Counted from the stretch's first letter, positions 1-9,845 are shown. The stretch: DNA of 64,000 nucleotides from Virgibacillus subterraneus (GCF_900110695.1 NZ_FOEH01000002.1:372001-436000); one strand, 5' to 3'. Made by a program: numbers and translations. The notes: generated from the sequence alone by a model not told the origin.

Positions 1-1
1 G

Positions 2-1141
2 CAATTCCAAATTAACGAACTGGAACAAGCTGAACTGGTTCCAAACGAAGATGTCGAGTTGAACGAAGAACGTAGTCAATTAGCGAACTTTGAGAGAATT
101 TATACAGGGCTACAGGATGCATATAATGCTCTCTATGGAGAACAGAAAGGGATCGAATGGTTAAATGAAGCGAATCAAGCACTTCAGGATAACCAGGAAT
201 ATGATTCTTTTATTGCAGAAAAAGCTGAGGCAATGTCAAATCATTACTTTTTGATTGAAGAACTGATGTATGATTTGCGTAATTATACTGATACATTGCA
301 ATATGACCCAGGCCGACTTAACGAAATTGAATCCAGATTAAATGAAATAAATCGCCTAAAGAAAAAATATGGGTCATCGGTGGATGAAATTTTAGAATAT
401 ATGGGTAAAATCGAAGAAGAGATCGAACAAATAACAAACAAAGACTCACATTTATCCAAGTTAGCAGAGGAAATTAATGAAATTAGTCAAGATGCATACC
501 TGGAAGCAAAACAATTACACGATTTGCGAAAAAAAGCAGCCCAATCATTGAAAAAAGACATTCAAAAAGAGTTAAAAGGTCTCTATTTGGAGAAAGCCTC
601 TTTTTCAGTTGAATTTGATACTAAAGAAAGTACAGAACAGAGAACGTTTAAAGAAAATGTGAAGATGCATAAAAATGGTTTTGATTATATACATTTTTTA
701 ATTTCAACTAATCCAGGCGAACCGCTAAAAGAATTAAATAAAACTGCTTCAGGTGGCGAACTATCGCGGATTATGCTTGCGTTAAAGAAAATATTTGCAA
801 AACATCAAGGTGTAACCAGTGTGATCTTTGATGAAGTTGACACAGGTGTTAGTGGTCGAGTCGCCCAAGCTATAGCTGAAAAAATTTACCAAATATCAAA
901 TCAATCACAGGTCTTATGCATCACCCATTTGCCACAAGTTGCTGCAATGTCAGACACGCACAAGCTTATTAAGAAATTAGAAAAAAATAAAAGAACCTCT
1001 ACTGAAGTATTAGAATTATCAGTAAAACAAAAAACCGATGAGTTGGGCAGAATGATTACTGGTACAAAATTAACAGAAACTGCTCAAAAACATGCTAATG
1101 AATTACTTGAACTAGCATCAACCTATAAAACCAAAATTTAA
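2..1141 (+). CDS. recN: DNA repair protein RecN (5' end cut by window)
   Basis: C-terminal two thirds (379 residues) of the SMC-like ATPase that gathers at double-strand breaks and helps load recombination. The reading frame is open to the window edge from base 2, so the start lies upstream; the full protein is usually about 570 residues. The visible part holds the end of the coiled-coil arm (heptad-like charged stretch), then the ABC signature SGGELSR near fragment residue 248, the Walker B segment VIFDEVDTG near 275 and the switch histidine in CITHLPQ near 305. In Bacillus recN follows argR/ahrC and precedes spoIVB, and spoIVB does follow here. A strong hairpin terminator ends the gene. Confidence 0.97.
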   Translation, partial: QFQINELEQAELVPNEDVELNEERSQLANFERIYTGLQDAYNALYGEQKGIEWLNEANQALQDNQEYDSFIAEKAEAMSNHYFLIEELMYDLRNYTDTLQYDPGRLNEIESRLNEINRLKKKYGSSVDEILEYMGKIEEEIEQITNKDSHLSKLAEEINEISQDAYLEAKQLHDLRKKAAQSLKKDIQKELKGLYLEKASFSVEFDTKESTEQRTFKENVKMHKNGFDYIHFLISTNPGEPLKELNKTASGGELSRIMLALKKIFAKHQGVTSVIFDEVDTGVSGRVAQAIAEKIYQISNQSQVLCITHLPQVAAMSDTHKLIKKLEKNKRTSTEVLELSVKQKTDELGRMITGTKLTETAQKHANELLELASTYKTKI

Positions 1142-1158
1142 TGGATAAATTAGAAACA

Positions 1159-1188
1159 AAAGCCAGATGCTATACTATCTGGTTTTTT
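1159..1188 (+). terminator. Rho-independent terminator of recN
   Basis: A nine-base-pair stem (AAGCCAGAT / ATCTGGTTT, one G-T pair) with an eight-base loop runs into a T tract, 18 bases after the recN stop. Confidence 0.8.
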
Positions 1189-1192
1189 ATTT

Positions 1193-1320
1193 ACAATTAA
1201 AAAAGTAAAAATATACTTTCAGTGCAAAAGTGCAACTTAGGTATTCATCACTAAGGTTTTAGTTCTAAGAAAACAAAATACGCTTTCACAAAAGCATTTA
1301 ACAAAATGTTAGGTTTTCTA
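1193..1320 (+). repeat. Dispersed intergenic repeat, copy 1
   Basis: Diverged copy of the family best seen at 23021-23110. It keeps the AAGTGCAACTTAGG core and the closing TTTTCTAA, with extra sequence in the second half. It lies in the 323-base gap between the recN terminator and spoIVB, where no gene was seen. Confidence 0.6.
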
Positions 1321-1473
1321 ATATACATATTGTTCCCCAATTTACTAAAAAGGAAATGTTACACATCTTTTCTTATTTTTCACCAGTTTAAAACACATGC
1401 AGTTAGGTCAAATTAGAAGTACAGAGATGAATAAATTATTGGTATGGGTTAGGAAACGAGGAGAGTGAATTGG

Positions 1474-2757
1474 GTGAAGCATATAAATAATATTCGAATA
1501 TGGGTAGGTGTCCTGCTGCTAATCGCAGTTTTGGCAGCACCGTTTATAACACCAATAAAAGATTACCTTGCCATTCCTAATCAAGTTGTAACATTTGATA
1601 ACCAATCTTCATCTATAAATGTTCCAGTTCTTGGGAGCAACGTAGATATCGGTTCCTCGGGTAATAGTAACCACACTATTGATTCCTCCGAATTTTATGC
1701 AAAAGAACCTGGAAATAGTCAGCTCATTTATGAAGTCGCAGGACTCCCGATAAAAAAAGTGGATGTTTCGGTTCTTGATGATATTCGTGTGACTCCAGGA
1801 GGTCAATCCATTGGTGTACAACTTCATACATTAGGAGTACTTGTAGTTGGGCATCACCAAATTAAGGGTGAAAAAGGAATGTTATCACCAGGGGAAGATG
1901 CAAATATCCAAGTAGGTGATGTAATTTTGGAAATAAATGGTAACCAAATTAAAAAAATGAAAGATGTAAAACCATATGTAGAAAAGGCGGGAAAAGAAAA
2001 TAAAAAACTTGAGTTAACGATCAAACGGGGAAAGGAGACGATTGAAACCACATTAGACCCTGTTAAGGATAGTAAGGAAAAGGAATATCGTATTGGACTT
2101 TATATAAGAGATTCCGCAGCAGGAATTGGAACGATGACATTTTATGATCCAAAGTCCAAGAAATATGGAGCGCTAGGACATGTCATTTCCGATATGGATA
2201 CTCAAAAGCCAATTGAAATTCATAATGGAACCATCGTCCAATCGAATGTAACTTCGATTGAAAAAGGAAACAATGGTACACCTGGTGAAAAACAGGCAAA
2301 ATTTTCAGTTAAAGATAATAAAATTGGAAGTATTACCAAGAACAGTCCGTATGGTATCTTTGGGGAGTTGAATAGTCCGATTAAAAATGGAAAATATGAC
2401 AAACCTATGCCTATCGCACTTTCTCACCAGGTCAAAGAAGGTCCAGCAAAAATCCTTACAGTTGTTGAGGGCGAGGAAGTTGAAGAATTTGAAGTTGAAA
2501 TCGTAAGTAGTGTGCCGCAAAATTTTCCGGCAACTAAAGGAATGATAATTCAAATCACGGACCCTGAACTCTTAAAGAAAACTGGTGGTATAGTTCAGGG
2601 AATGAGTGGTAGTCCAATTATTCAGGATGAAAAAATAATTGGTGCTGTGACGCATGTATTTGTCAATGATCCAACCTCAGGATACGGTGTTCACATTGAG
2701 TGGATGCTACAAGAAGCAGGAATTGAAATATATGATGAAAAAGATAAAGCAAGTTAA
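1474..2757 (+). CDS. spoIVB: Sporulation signalling serine protease SpoIVB
   Basis: Forespore-secreted PDZ serine protease that cleaves SpoIVFA and so releases pro-sigma-K processing in the mother cell. An N-terminal membrane segment (about residues 7-25) is followed by a PDZ domain (about 105-190) and the S55-type peptidase domain. With the GTG start at 1474 the catalytic His in GALGHVISD is residue 236 and the Ser in GMSGSP is residue 378, the same numbers as in B. subtilis. A GTG nine bases upstream (1465) is in frame, but the GAGGAG ribosome site would then touch the start codon. At 427 residues the length is normal. It sits directly before spo0A, as in all Bacillus. Confidence 0.96.
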   Translation: MKHINNIRIWVGVLLLIAVLAAPFITPIKDYLAIPNQVVTFDNQSSSINVPVLGSNVDIGSSGNSNHTIDSSEFYAKEPGNSQLIYEVAGLPIKKVDVSVLDDIRVTPGGQSIGVQLHTLGVLVVGHHQIKGEKGMLSPGEDANIQVGDVILEINGNQIKKMKDVKPYVEKAGKENKKLELTIKRGKETIETTLDPVKDSKEKEYRIGLYIRDSAAGIGTMTFYDPKSKKYGALGHVISDMDTQKPIEIHNGTIVQSNVTSIEKGNNGTPGEKQAKFSVKDNKIGSITKNSPYGIFGELNSPIKNGKYDKPMPIALSHQVKEGPAKILTVVEGEEVEEFEVEIVSSVPQNFPATKGMIIQITDPELLKKTGGIVQGMSGSPIIQDEKIIGAVTHVFVNDPTSGYGVHIEWMLQEAGIEIYDEKDKAS

Positions 2758-2760
2758 TAA

Positions 2761-2801
2761 AAGGGCTTGTTATAGGAATTAACCTATGACAAGTCTTTTT
2801 T
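2761..2801 (+). terminator. Terminator after spoIVB
   Basis: Hairpin with CTTGT...ACAAG outer arm and TATAGG/CCTATG inner arm, followed by a T run, beginning four bases after the spoIVB stop. Confidence 0.75.
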
Positions 2802-2823
2802 ATGTTATACTTAATATATATTT

Positions 2824-2830
2824 TTCGACA
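2824..2830 (-). promoter_or_regulatory. Spo0A box upstream of spo0A
   Basis: TTCGACA is the exact reverse complement of the TGTCGAA core of the 0A box. It lies about 180 bases upstream of the spo0A start, which fits autoregulation by Spo0A~P. This is a match by eye to a short motif. Confidence 0.5.
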
Positions 2831-2935
2831 AACCTGTCACATTTTTGTCAAAATATATAGAATTATATCGATAATACGAGATAATAAGCGAAAATCAAAG
2901 TTAATACAAAAAAAACCAAAGTTTTTTGATAAAAA

Positions 2936-2962
2936 AAAGGATATTTGAATCTTATGTCGAAT
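2936..2962 (+). promoter_or_regulatory. Sigma-H promoter (Ps) of spo0A with overlapping 0A box
   Basis: AAAGGATAT (2936-2944) and GTCGAAT (2956-2962), separated by 11 bases, match the sigma-H consensus RnAGGAwWW-N11/12-RnnGAAT at every defined position. A perfect 0A box core, TGTCGAA, covers 2955-2961 and so overlaps the -10 element. The promoter ends 47 bases before the spo0A start codon. In B. subtilis the sporulation-induced Ps promoter of spo0A is sigma-H dependent. Confidence 0.75.
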
Positions 2963-3008
2963 ATGTTACTTGGATAAAGTTCGAATTACATAAAAGGAGG
3001 AAATTTTA

Positions 3009-3788
3009 GTGGAGAAAATTTCAGTTTGTTTAGTAGATGATAACAGGGAACTTGTTCAGCTTATGGAAGAGTACTTTGAAGATCAGCAGGATATTGAAGT
3101 TATTGGTGTTGCGTATAACGGAAGAGAATGTCTGGAAATGTTGGAAGAGATGCAGCCTGATGTTTTGGTTTTAGATATTATCATGCCTCATGTAGACGGC
3201 TTGGGGGTGTTAAATACTATTCGTGGCACAGAAAGGGAAAAATATCCTAACGTAATTATGCTTACTGCTTTCGGACAGGAAGAAGTTATGAAAAAAGCAG
3301 TAGATTTAGGTGCATCATATTTTATTTTGAAACCGTTCGATTTGGATAATCTTTCTGACCAAATCCGCCAAGTACAAGGAAATATTACATTACAAGCTAG
3401 TCCTAAAAAGGCAAATAATAAAGAGCGTAAGAAAAAGGATTTAGAGGCAAGTATAACTAATATTATTCATGAAATCGGAGTTCCGGCACATATTAAAGGA
3501 TATATGTATTTAAGGGAAGCAATTACAATGGTTTATAATGATATAGAACTATTAGGTTCCATAACAAAAGTGCTCTATCCAGATATTGCAAAAAAATTCA
3601 ATACCACAGCATCACGCGTGGAGCGAGCTATCCGTCATGCAATCGAAGTGGCATGGAGTCGTGGTAATATTGACTCCATATCGGCGTTATTCGGTTATAC
3701 CGTTAGTATTTCTAAAGCAAAGCCTACGAACTCAGAATTTATTGCCATGGTAGCTGATCGTTTGCGATTAGAGCACAAAGCAAGTTAA
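3009..3788 (+). CDS. spo0A: Sporulation master response regulator Spo0A
   Basis: Transcription factor phosphorylated through the Spo0F-Spo0B phosphorelay; Spo0A~P binds TGTCGAA boxes to start sporulation and to repress abrB. The receiver domain fills residues 1-125, with acidic residues D10-D11, phosphoacceptor D56 in VLVLDIIMP and the conserved Lys in ILKPF. The C-terminal Spo0A DNA-binding domain covers about 145-259 (recognition region [15 protein letters not shown]). The start is GTG, six bases after AAAAGGAGGA. Length (259) is close to B. subtilis (267). It has its own sigma-H promoter and a terminator on either side. Confidence 0.99.
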   Translation: MEKISVCLVDDNRELVQLMEEYFEDQQDIEVIGVAYNGRECLEMLEEMQPDVLVLDIIMPHVDGLGVLNTIRGTEREKYPNVIMLTAFGQEEVMKKAVDLGASYFILKPFDLDNLSDQIRQVQGNITLQASPKKANNKERKKKDLEASITNIIHEIGVPAHIKGYMYLREAITMVYNDIELLGSITKVLYPDIAKKFNTTASRVERAIRHAIEVAWSRGNIDSISALFGYTVSISKAKPTNSEFIAMVADRLRLEHKAS

Positions 3789-3793
3789 GATAA

Positions 3794-3837
3794 AAAACCT
3801 GTATGAGATAGGATTCCCATACAGGTTTTTTTATTTT
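3794..3837. terminator. Bidirectional terminator between spo0A and aspartokinase
   Basis: Perfect 12-base-pair stem AAAACCTGTATG / CATACAGGTTTT with T runs on both strands. It lies between two convergent genes and can serve both. Confidence 0.85.
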
Positions 3838-3853
3838 TCTTCGTCAAGTTTTA

Positions 3854-3899
3854 GTTGCATTTATGCAGTAAGAAAGGATTAATATGTGTTCTTAACTGC
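3854..3899 (-). repeat. Dispersed intergenic repeat, short copy in reverse
   Basis: Read on the minus strand this is GCAGTTAAGAA...TTTCTTACTGCATAAATGCAAC, the first hairpin of the repeat family plus the TGCAAC box. It runs into the end of the aspartokinase gene: the TAA in AGTTAA is that gene's stop codon. Confidence 0.7.
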
Positions 3900-5241
3900 C
3901 AAAAAAGGCATTGTATAAGGAAGGTATTGCACGATTTAACCCTTCAGATTGGATGCCAAACATAATAGATACCTCAGATGAACCTTGATTGATCATTTCA
4001 ATATTGACATGAGCATCAGTAAGTGCGGTTGTTGCTTTTTGTGCTATTCCCAGTGTACTTACAATACCTTCACCGACAATCATTATCATAGCGAGATCAC
4101 GATGAAATGTTATTCTGTCTGGATGTAACTCTTCCTTGATCCTGTTTACTATTACTTCCTCTTTGGCAGCTGAAAGTTGACTATTTCGAATTATAACTGA
4201 CATTTCATCAATTCCTGAAGGCGCATGTTCAAAAGAGATGGACTCTTTCTCTAATATTTGCAACAGTTTCCGACCAAAGCCAACTTCACGGTTCATTAAA
4301 TATTTACTCACATATAAACTTGAAAAGCCTTTAGAACTTGCAATCCCAACGACACACTTTCTACTCTTGTTTTTTTCAGAGACAATCATAGTACCTGGAG
4401 CATCTGGGTTATTTGTATTCTTAATACATACAGGTATTTTTTGTTGAAATGCAGGGATTAGTGCTTCATCATGAAATACGGAAAAACCAGCATATGATAA
4501 TTCACGCATTTCTTTGTATGTTAAAGTAGTAATTTCTTTCGGATTCGATACAATACTCGGATTTACAGTATAGACTGAATCGACATCGGTAAAATTTTCA
4601 TATAATTTCGCTTTGATTCCAGCTGCAACAATCGATCCGGTAATATCTGAACCTCCTCTAGAAAAGGTCATCAATTTTCCTTCTTTTGTAAAGCCGAAAA
4701 ATCCTGGAATAACTGCTATTTCCTCATACTGGCGTAATTTGTAGAGTTCTGAGAAGCTTTCTGGTAATATCTGTGCATTGCCAGGTTCATTGCTGACGAT
4801 AATACCCGCATCTTTTGGGTTCAAATAACGTGCATTTAAACCAATTGTTTTTAAGTATTCACTTACCAGCTTAGCACTGCTGTCTTCTCCAATGGATTTC
4901 AATGCATCCATCTTCATTTGGTCCGATTCATTGTTGTTAATAATTTCTTGTATATTGTTTTTAATATCATCCAGGATAGACGAGGAAATCCGAAGTTCTT
5001 CTACAATCTCTGAAAAGCGATTCATTATTACATTTAAATTATCCATATAAGGCTTGTCTTGGAAAGCTATATTCCCCAATTGAATAAGAAGATCTGTCAT
5101 TTTGGTATCATCTTGGTGCCTTTTACCTGGAGCAGATACAATTACAAATTTTCTTTCAGGATCACTTTTAATAATTGCTCCAATTTTCTCAATTTGATTT
5201 CCATTTGCTACAGAACTTCCTCCAAATTTTGCTACTTTCAT
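3892..5241 (-). CDS. Aspartokinase (YclM/ThrD type, lysine-threonine pathway)
   Basis: Phosphorylates L-aspartate, the first step toward lysine, threonine and methionine. The kinase domain opens with KFGGSS (residues 4-9) and carries SRGGSD and FTDVDSVYT. Two ACT domains follow from about residue 305, the last with the NIEMINQGSSEVSI segment typical of feedback-regulated enzymes. At 449 residues and as a single gene without an internal start, it resembles B. subtilis YclM (aspartokinase III) more than DapG or LysC. The frame extends upstream to 5343, but the family start MKVAKFGG with GGAGTGG upstream puts the ATG at 5241. The last two residues and the stop come from an intergenic repeat. Its place next to spo0A differs from B. 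subtilis. Confidence 0.93.
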   Translation of the reverse strand: MKVAKFGGSSVANGNQIEKIGAIIKSDPERKFVIVSAPGKRHQDDTKMTDLLIQLGNIAFQDKPYMDNLNVIMNRFSEIVEELRISSSILDDIKNNIQEIINNNESDQMKMDALKSIGEDSSAKLVSEYLKTIGLNARYLNPKDAGIIVSNEPGNAQILPESFSELYKLRQYEEIAVIPGFFGFTKEGKLMTFSRGGSDITGSIVAAGIKAKLYENFTDVDSVYTVNPSIVSNPKEITTLTYKEMRELSYAGFSVFHDEALIPAFQQKIPVCIKNTNNPDAPGTMIVSEKNKSRKCVVGIASSKGFSSLYVSKYLMNREVGFGRKLLQILEKESISFEHAPSGIDEMSVIIRNSQLSAAKEEVIVNRIKEELHPDRITFHRDLAMIMIVGEGIVSTLGIAQKATTALTDAHVNIEMINQGSSEVSIMFGIQSEGLNRAIPSLYNAFFGS

Positions 5242-5284
5242 TTTTTCTACCACTCCAATAAAATTTTTATTTCTTTTTATAATA

Positions 5285-5515
5285 TTATCTTCTCTTCTTT
5301 TTATTTTGTTGTCTTTTTCGATCACGATGAACAATAAATCCACCGATGAAGGCGATTCCGCCTAAAAATAATATGAAACCAGCAACAAACTGAATTCCAA
5401 TATTAAAAAAAATTGGATAAATATCATCAAACAATGTGTCGCGAATAAGCTTTATACCAAATGCAGAAACAAGGCCTGGGATAAGTAATAATAAAACCGC
5501 AATTATACGAATCAT
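5285..5515 (-). CDS. Small membrane protein, DUF2627 (YqzF-like)
   Basis: 76-residue protein with two membrane segments (about residues 3-20 and 35-62) and a very basic tail (HRDRKRQQNKKKRR). Family proteins of this size lie next to bkdR in many Bacillaceae; their function is not known. The ATG follows a GGGGAAG site and the gene is divergent from bkdR. It lies 43 bases upstream of aspartokinase on the same strand, so the two may share a transcript. Confidence 0.8.
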   Translation of the reverse strand: MIRIIAVLLLLIPGLVSAFGIKLIRDTLFDDIYPIFFNIGIQFVAGFILFLGGIAFIGGFIVHRDRKRQQNKKKRR

Positions 5516-5626
5516 GTTTCTTCCCCTTTATTAGTAAATCATCATTTTTTTAGTATAGCAAATATTATAAGAAATAGGAATAAATCAAAATTTGCTTAGA
5601 ACTGCAGAATAAAGTATTATTAAAGA

Positions 5627-5640
5627 TGCAAAATATTGCA
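5627..5640. promoter_or_regulatory. BkdR-type palindrome upstream of bkdR
   Basis: TGCAAAATATTGCA, with half sites TGCAA and TTGCA. The same half sites with the same spacing recur before the sigma-54 promoter of ptb (7731-7744). It lies 13 bases before the bkdR start, a place suited to autorepression. Function is inferred. Confidence 0.5.
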
Positions 5641-5653
5641 AGGTGGGATACAT

Positions 5654-7729
5654 ATGAAACGTGTTCTTATTGTTGGTGCCGGTAAAGGTGGCAGTACTTT
5701 ATTAGAAATACTACATAATACAGACCGTATGAAGATTGTTGGTGTAGTGGATAAAAATAGTACAGCGCCAGGTTTAAAGAAAGCAGAAAAGTATGGTATT
5801 CCTACCGATTATACTTGGGAAAACTGGATTAATAAAGACATCGATATCATTATTGAGGCAACAGGTGATGAGAAAGTTCTAGAAAATTTACTTGAGAGTA
5901 GAGATCGTAAGACTGTTGTTATACCTGGTACCGTTGCATACATAATATCCGAGCTATTTGAAGAAAAAGAATCATTACTAGATCGATTAAGAATTCAAAC
6001 AAATAATCAGGAGTTAATTCTCAACAACATTCGTGATGGAATGATTGTTATCAACAATCAAGAAATTGTTCAGTTCGTTAATAAAGGCGCTGAACGTATC
6101 GTAGGTATCTCGAAGGATAAATTTAAAGGTCAAGATATAAAAAATGTTATTGCTGATACAAGATTGCCTCATGTTTTGCGTAGCAGACGAAGAGAAGTGA
6201 ATCAAAAGCTTGTATTAGAAAATGACAAAAAAGTTATTACCACAAGAATTCCGATTATAAATGCTGACGATAGGCTAATTGGTGCTTTTGCTGTTTTTAA
6301 AGATATTACAGAAGTAATGAATTTAGCTGAAGAAAATACCGATCTTAAAGAAATAAAAACGATGTTGGAAGCTATTATACACTCCTCTGATGAAGCGATA
6401 ACGGTTGTAGACGAAAATGGAACTGGTATTATGATCAACCCTGCATACACAAGAATTACAGGGTTAAAAGAAGCAGATATTGTGGGTAAGCCAGCAACCG
6501 CCGATATTTCTGAAGGAGAAAGTATGCATATGAAGGTTCTTAATACACGACGTGGTGTACGGGGAGTTCGTATGAAAGTAGGCCCAGCTAAAAAAGATGT
6601 TTTAGTAAATGTTGCACCGGTTATTGTTGATGGAAAATTAAAAGGAAGTGTTGGTGTTCTGCATGATGTATCAGAAATCCAGTCGCTGACAAGTGAGTTA
6701 AAACGTGCAAGGCAAATTATTCGTAATTTAGAAGCAAAATATACGTTTGATGACATAATAGGTCCATCATCTGAAATGAAAATAGCCTTGGAACAAGCGA
6801 AAGTAGGAGCGAAAACGCCAGCTACTGTCCTGCTTCGTGGCGAATCTGGCACAGGGAAAGAATTATTTGCACATGCGATCCACAATGAAAGTGACCGTAA
6901 ACATAATAAATTTATTCGAGTTAACTGTGCAGCAATTGCTGAGACGATATTAGAAAGCGAACTATTTGGATATGAAGAAGGTGCTTTCTCAGGTGCCAAG
7001 CAAGGTGGTAAAAAGGGGTTGTTTGAAGAAGCGAACCTTGGGAGCGTATTCCTTGATGAAATTGGTGAGTTGTCCCTTCATATGCAAGCGAAATTGCTGC
7101 GGGTTTTGCAGGAGCAGGAGATCGTCCGTGTAGGAGGAACTGACCCAATTACTATTGATGTTCGTATTATAACAGCGACAAACGTTAATCTGGAAAAAGC
7201 GATTATGAATAAAAAATTTCGAGAAGACCTTTATTATCGTTTGAATCGGTTACCAATTTACATCCCTTCATTGAAGGAACGTATAAATGACTTACCGAGT
7301 CTTATCGAACATCTTATTCGTAAAATAAACCAGGATTATGGAAGAAATGTTAAAGCAATAAATTACGATGCAAGTGAATATTTAAAGAATTACCATTGGC
7401 CTGGTAACGTACGGGAACTGGAAAATATGATTGGACGAGCAATGATATATATGGATATGAACGAAGAGGTAATTAAAAAGAAACATATCCCCAATTTACT
7501 TACTTCTTCTGAAACTTCTAAAGATAAAATGAACGAAGAAGGAACGGCAAACAAAACATTACAAGATGCTGTTGACCATTATGAAAAAGAATTTATCAAA
7601 AACGTGTTCAAAGAAAATAACTATAATAAAACGCAAACTGCAAAAGAATTAAATGTTTCAATACGAAATCTTTATTATAAACTTGAAAAATATAAAATTG
7701 AAAAAGATGACATGCAAAATCCTTCATAA
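5654..7729 (+). CDS. bkdR: Sigma-54-dependent transcriptional activator BkdR
   Basis: Enhancer-binding protein that activates the branched-chain keto-acid operon together with sigma-L (sigma-54). The N-terminus (about 1-105) is a Rossmann-like nucleotide-binding domain ([11 protein letters not shown]); two PAS regions follow (about 120-225 and 245-350), then the AAA+ domain with Walker A GESGTGKE near residue 396, and a Fis-type helix-turn-helix at the C-terminus ([18 protein letters not shown]). The loop that contacts sigma-54 reads GAFSGA instead of the usual GAFTGA, a Ser-for-Thr change. The TTG at 5636 is in frame, but the ATG at 5654 follows AGGTGGG. Length (691) equals B. subtilis BkdR within one residue. 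Confidence 0.96.
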   Translation: MKRVLIVGAGKGGSTLLEILHNTDRMKIVGVVDKNSTAPGLKKAEKYGIPTDYTWENWINKDIDIIIEATGDEKVLENLLESRDRKTVVIPGTVAYIISELFEEKESLLDRLRIQTNNQELILNNIRDGMIVINNQEIVQFVNKGAERIVGISKDKFKGQDIKNVIADTRLPHVLRSRRREVNQKLVLENDKKVITTRIPIINADDRLIGAFAVFKDITEVMNLAEENTDLKEIKTMLEAIIHSSDEAITVVDENGTGIMINPAYTRITGLKEADIVGKPATADISEGESMHMKVLNTRRGVRGVRMKVGPAKKDVLVNVAPVIVDGKLKGSVGVLHDVSEIQSLTSELKRARQIIRNLEAKYTFDDIIGPSSEMKIALEQAKVGAKTPATVLLRGESGTGKELFAHAIHNESDRKHNKFIRVNCAAIAETILESELFGYEEGAFSGAKQGGKKGLFEEANLGSVFLDEIGELSLHMQAKLLRVLQEQEIVRVGGTDPITIDVRIITATNVNLEKAIMNKKFREDLYYRLNRLPIYIPSLKERINDLPSLIEHLIRKINQDYGRNVKAINYDASEYLKNYHWPGNVRELENMIGRAMIYMDMNEEVIKKKHIPNLLTSSETSKDKMNEEGTANKTLQDAVDHYEKEFIKNVFKENNYNKTQTAKELNVSIRNLYYKLEKYKIEKDDMQNPS

Positions 7730-7745
7730 GTGCAATAAATTGCAC
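7730..7745. promoter_or_regulatory. Upstream activating palindrome for the bkd operon
   Basis: GTGCAATAAATTGCAC has perfect seven-base arms around AA. It starts directly after the bkdR stop and its centre lies about 50 bases before the -24 element of the ptb promoter, where an enhancer-binding protein would bind. BkdR as the binder is an inference, supported by the matching palindrome before bkdR. Confidence 0.65.
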
Positions 7746-7761
7746 AGGTGAAAACTTATGA

Positions 7762-7775
7762 ATAAAGCGCTTTCA
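7762..7775 (-). promoter_or_regulatory. Possible CcpA cre site before ptb
   Basis: On the minus strand TGAAAGCGCTTTAT matches the cre consensus TGWNANCGNTNWCA except for the last two bases. It lies between the activator palindrome and the sigma-54 promoter, so CcpA there could block activation by glucose. Confidence 0.4.
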
Positions 7776-7786
7776 GCATTTTTGTA

Positions 7787-7803
7787 TTGGCACGGTTTTT
7801 GCT
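7787..7803 (+). promoter_or_regulatory. Sigma-54 (SigL) promoter of ptb-bkd operon
   Basis: TTGGCAC-GGTTT-TTGCT matches the -24/-12 consensus TGGCAC-N5-TTGCW exactly. It is 32 bases upstream of the ptb start and directly downstream of the bkdR gene. Confidence 0.88.
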
Positions 7804-7834
7804 TATATAATATTAGGGAGGTTGGAGGAAGCTA

Positions 7835-8737
7835 ATGCAGACATTAACAGAGCTCAAGCAACAGGCTCAACAAGAGAGAGACCAAGTAGTCTCGATAGCG
7901 AATGCAGCAGATGAAGAGGTATTACTTGCTGTTAAGAAAGCTGTTGATCAGTCATTATGTTCTTTTCTACTATTTGGCATTAAAGAAGAAATTCAAAAAA
8001 CGGCAAGAACTGTAGAATTGGATTTGATGAAAGAACAAATAACAATTATCCATGTCGACAGTAATCCTTCAGGTGCAGCTGTTAAAGCAGTTCATGATAG
8101 AAAAGCCGATATTCTGATGAAGGGGAATGTTTCTACAAAAGAGTTGTTGAAGGCAGTTTTGAACAAAGAAAGCGGCTTACGGACTGGGGGCGTTTTATCT
8201 CATGTAGCATTATTTGAAATTCCAAATCAGGATCGACTTGTTTTTCTAACAGACGCTGCAATGAATTTAACACCTACATTGCAAGAAAAAGAACAAATTA
8301 TAAACAATGTGGTTCAGGTTGCTCAAGGAGTTAATATATTTAACCCGAAAGTCGCCGTTCTTGCTGCGGTTGAAGTTGTCAATCCAGCAATGCAAGCGAC
8401 AATAGATGCTGCTTTGTTAACTCAGATGCAAAAACGTAATCAGATTAAGGGTTGTACAATTGATGGGCCGTTAGCATTTGATAACGCTGTATCCCGTAAA
8501 GCTGCAAATCACAAAAATATTCACTCTGAAGTAGCAGGGAATGCAGATATATTGATGGTACCTACAATTGAAGTAGGTAATTCACTATATAAATCATTTA
8601 TGTACTTTGCCGATGCAAAGGTAGCCGCTGTCATTAGTGGAGCAAAAGCACCAATTGTATTAACATCTCGAACTGACTCAAGTGATAGTAAATTATATTC
8701 TTTATCTTTAGCACTAGTATCTTCAAAAACATTTTAG
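7835..8737 (+). CDS. ptb: Phosphate butyryltransferase
   Basis: Exchanges CoA for phosphate on butyryl-, isobutyryl- and related branched acyl-CoA, giving acyl phosphates for Buk. It belongs to the phosphate acetyl/butyryltransferase family: 300 residues, with the family's [15 protein letters not shown] segment near residue 100 and [10 protein letters not shown] near 210. The ATG follows GGAGGAAG. It is the first gene of the SigL/BkdR operon, and bcd begins 13 bases later. Confidence 0.95.
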   Translation: MQTLTELKQQAQQERDQVVSIANAADEEVLLAVKKAVDQSLCSFLLFGIKEEIQKTARTVELDLMKEQITIIHVDSNPSGAAVKAVHDRKADILMKGNVSTKELLKAVLNKESGLRTGGVLSHVALFEIPNQDRLVFLTDAAMNLTPTLQEKEQIINNVVQVAQGVNIFNPKVAVLAAVEVVNPAMQATIDAALLTQMQKRNQIKGCTIDGPLAFDNAVSRKAANHKNIHSEVAGNADILMVPTIEVGNSLYKSFMYFADAKVAAVISGAKAPIVLTSRTDSSDSKLYSLSLALVSSKTF

Positions 8738-8750
8738 GAGGAACATTATA

Positions 8751-9845
8751 ATGGAAATTTTTACTTATATGGAAAGTTATGATTATGAACAACTTGTTTT
8801 TTGTCAGGATAAAAATTCTGGGTTAAAAGCAATTATCGCGATTCACGACACTACACTAGGACCTGCTCTTGGCGGAACAAGAATGTGGACATACGATTCT
8901 GAAGCTGACGCTATTGAGGACGCACTCCGTTTAGCAAAAGGCATGACATACAAAAACGCAGCGGCTGGTCTTAATCTTGGTGGGGGGAAGACAGTGATTA
9001 TTGGCGACCCTAAAAAAGACAAAAATCCAGAGTTATTCCGAGCCTTTGGCAGATATATTCAAAGTCTTAACGGACGTTATATTACTGCTGAAGATGTGGG
9101 GACTACGGTCCAAGATATGGATTTAATTCATATGGAGACAGACTTTGTTACGGGTATCTCACCAGAGTTCGGATCATCCGGTAATCCTTCACCAGTAACA
9201 GCTTACGGAGTTTATAAAGGAATAAAAGCGGCCGCGATGGAAGCATATGGCAACGATTCTCTTGAGGGTAAAACAGTGGCAGTTCAAGGTGTCGGTAATG
9301 TAGCTTACACAATGTGTGAATACCTGCATGAAGAGGGTGCGAAATTAATTGTTACGGATATAAATAAAGAAGCAGTGCAACGTGCTGTAAATGCATTTGG
9401 TGCTGAAGCCGTAGGTCCGGATGAGATTTATGCTGTAGATTGTGATATTTATGCTCCATGTGCTTTGGGAGCAACAATAAATGATGATACAATACCGCAA
9501 TTAAAAGCTAAGGTCATTGCAGGATCTGCCAACAACCAGCTTAAATCAACAGAACATGGTGATATCATTCATGAAAAAGGAATTGTTTATGCACCAGACT
9601 ATGTTATTAACTCTGGCGGCGTAATTAATGTTGCGGATGAACTTAATGGCTATAATCAGCATAGAGCAATGAAAAAAGTTGAAACGATATACGATAGTTT
9701 AACTCGTGTATTTGAAATCTCCAGGCGCGATAACGTACCAACTTATGTTGCAGCTGACCGTATGGCTGAGGAACGGATTAAGTCAGTTAGCACATCACGA
9801 AGTCAATTTCTATTAAACGGTCATCATACTCTAAGCAGACGGTAG
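8751..9845 (+). CDS. bcd: Leucine dehydrogenase (branched-chain amino acid dehydrogenase)
   Basis: NAD-dependent oxidative deamination of leucine, isoleucine and valine to their 2-keto acids, which feed the Bkd complex. The Glu/Leu/Phe/Val dehydrogenase fold is clear: substrate-binding Lys68 (TYK) and catalytic Lys80 in LNLGGGKT match the known leucine dehydrogenase numbering, and the NAD site VQGVGNVAY lies near residue 180. Length 364 is standard. The ATG follows AGGAGG. Confidence 0.97.
   Translation: MEIFTYMESYDYEQLVFCQDKNSGLKAIIAIHDTTLGPALGGTRMWTYDSEADAIEDALRLAKGMTYKNAAAGLNLGGGKTVIIGDPKKDKNPELFRAFGRYIQSLNGRYITAEDVGTTVQDMDLIHMETDFVTGISPEFGSSGNPSPVTAYGVYKGIKAAAMEAYGNDSLEGKTVAVQGVGNVAYTMCEYLHEEGAKLIVTDINKEAVQRAVNAFGAEAVGPDEIYAVDCDIYAPCALGATINDDTIPQLKAKVIAGSANNQLKSTEHGDIIHEKGIVYAPDYVINSGGVINVADELNGYNQHRAMKKVETIYDSLTRVFEISRRDNVPTYVAADRMAEERIKSVSTSRSQFLLNGHHTLSRR

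Noticed and set aside
5242-5600. Possible lysine riboswitch before aspartokinase
   Set aside because: The upstream region is mostly the coding sequence of the DUF2627 gene and shows no L-box features.
6202-6999. 265-codon open frame on the minus strand inside bkdR
   Set aside because: It lies fully opposite the PAS/AAA+ coding region, has low-complexity Ser/Thr/Ile-rich composition and no ribosome site; bkdR is unambiguous.
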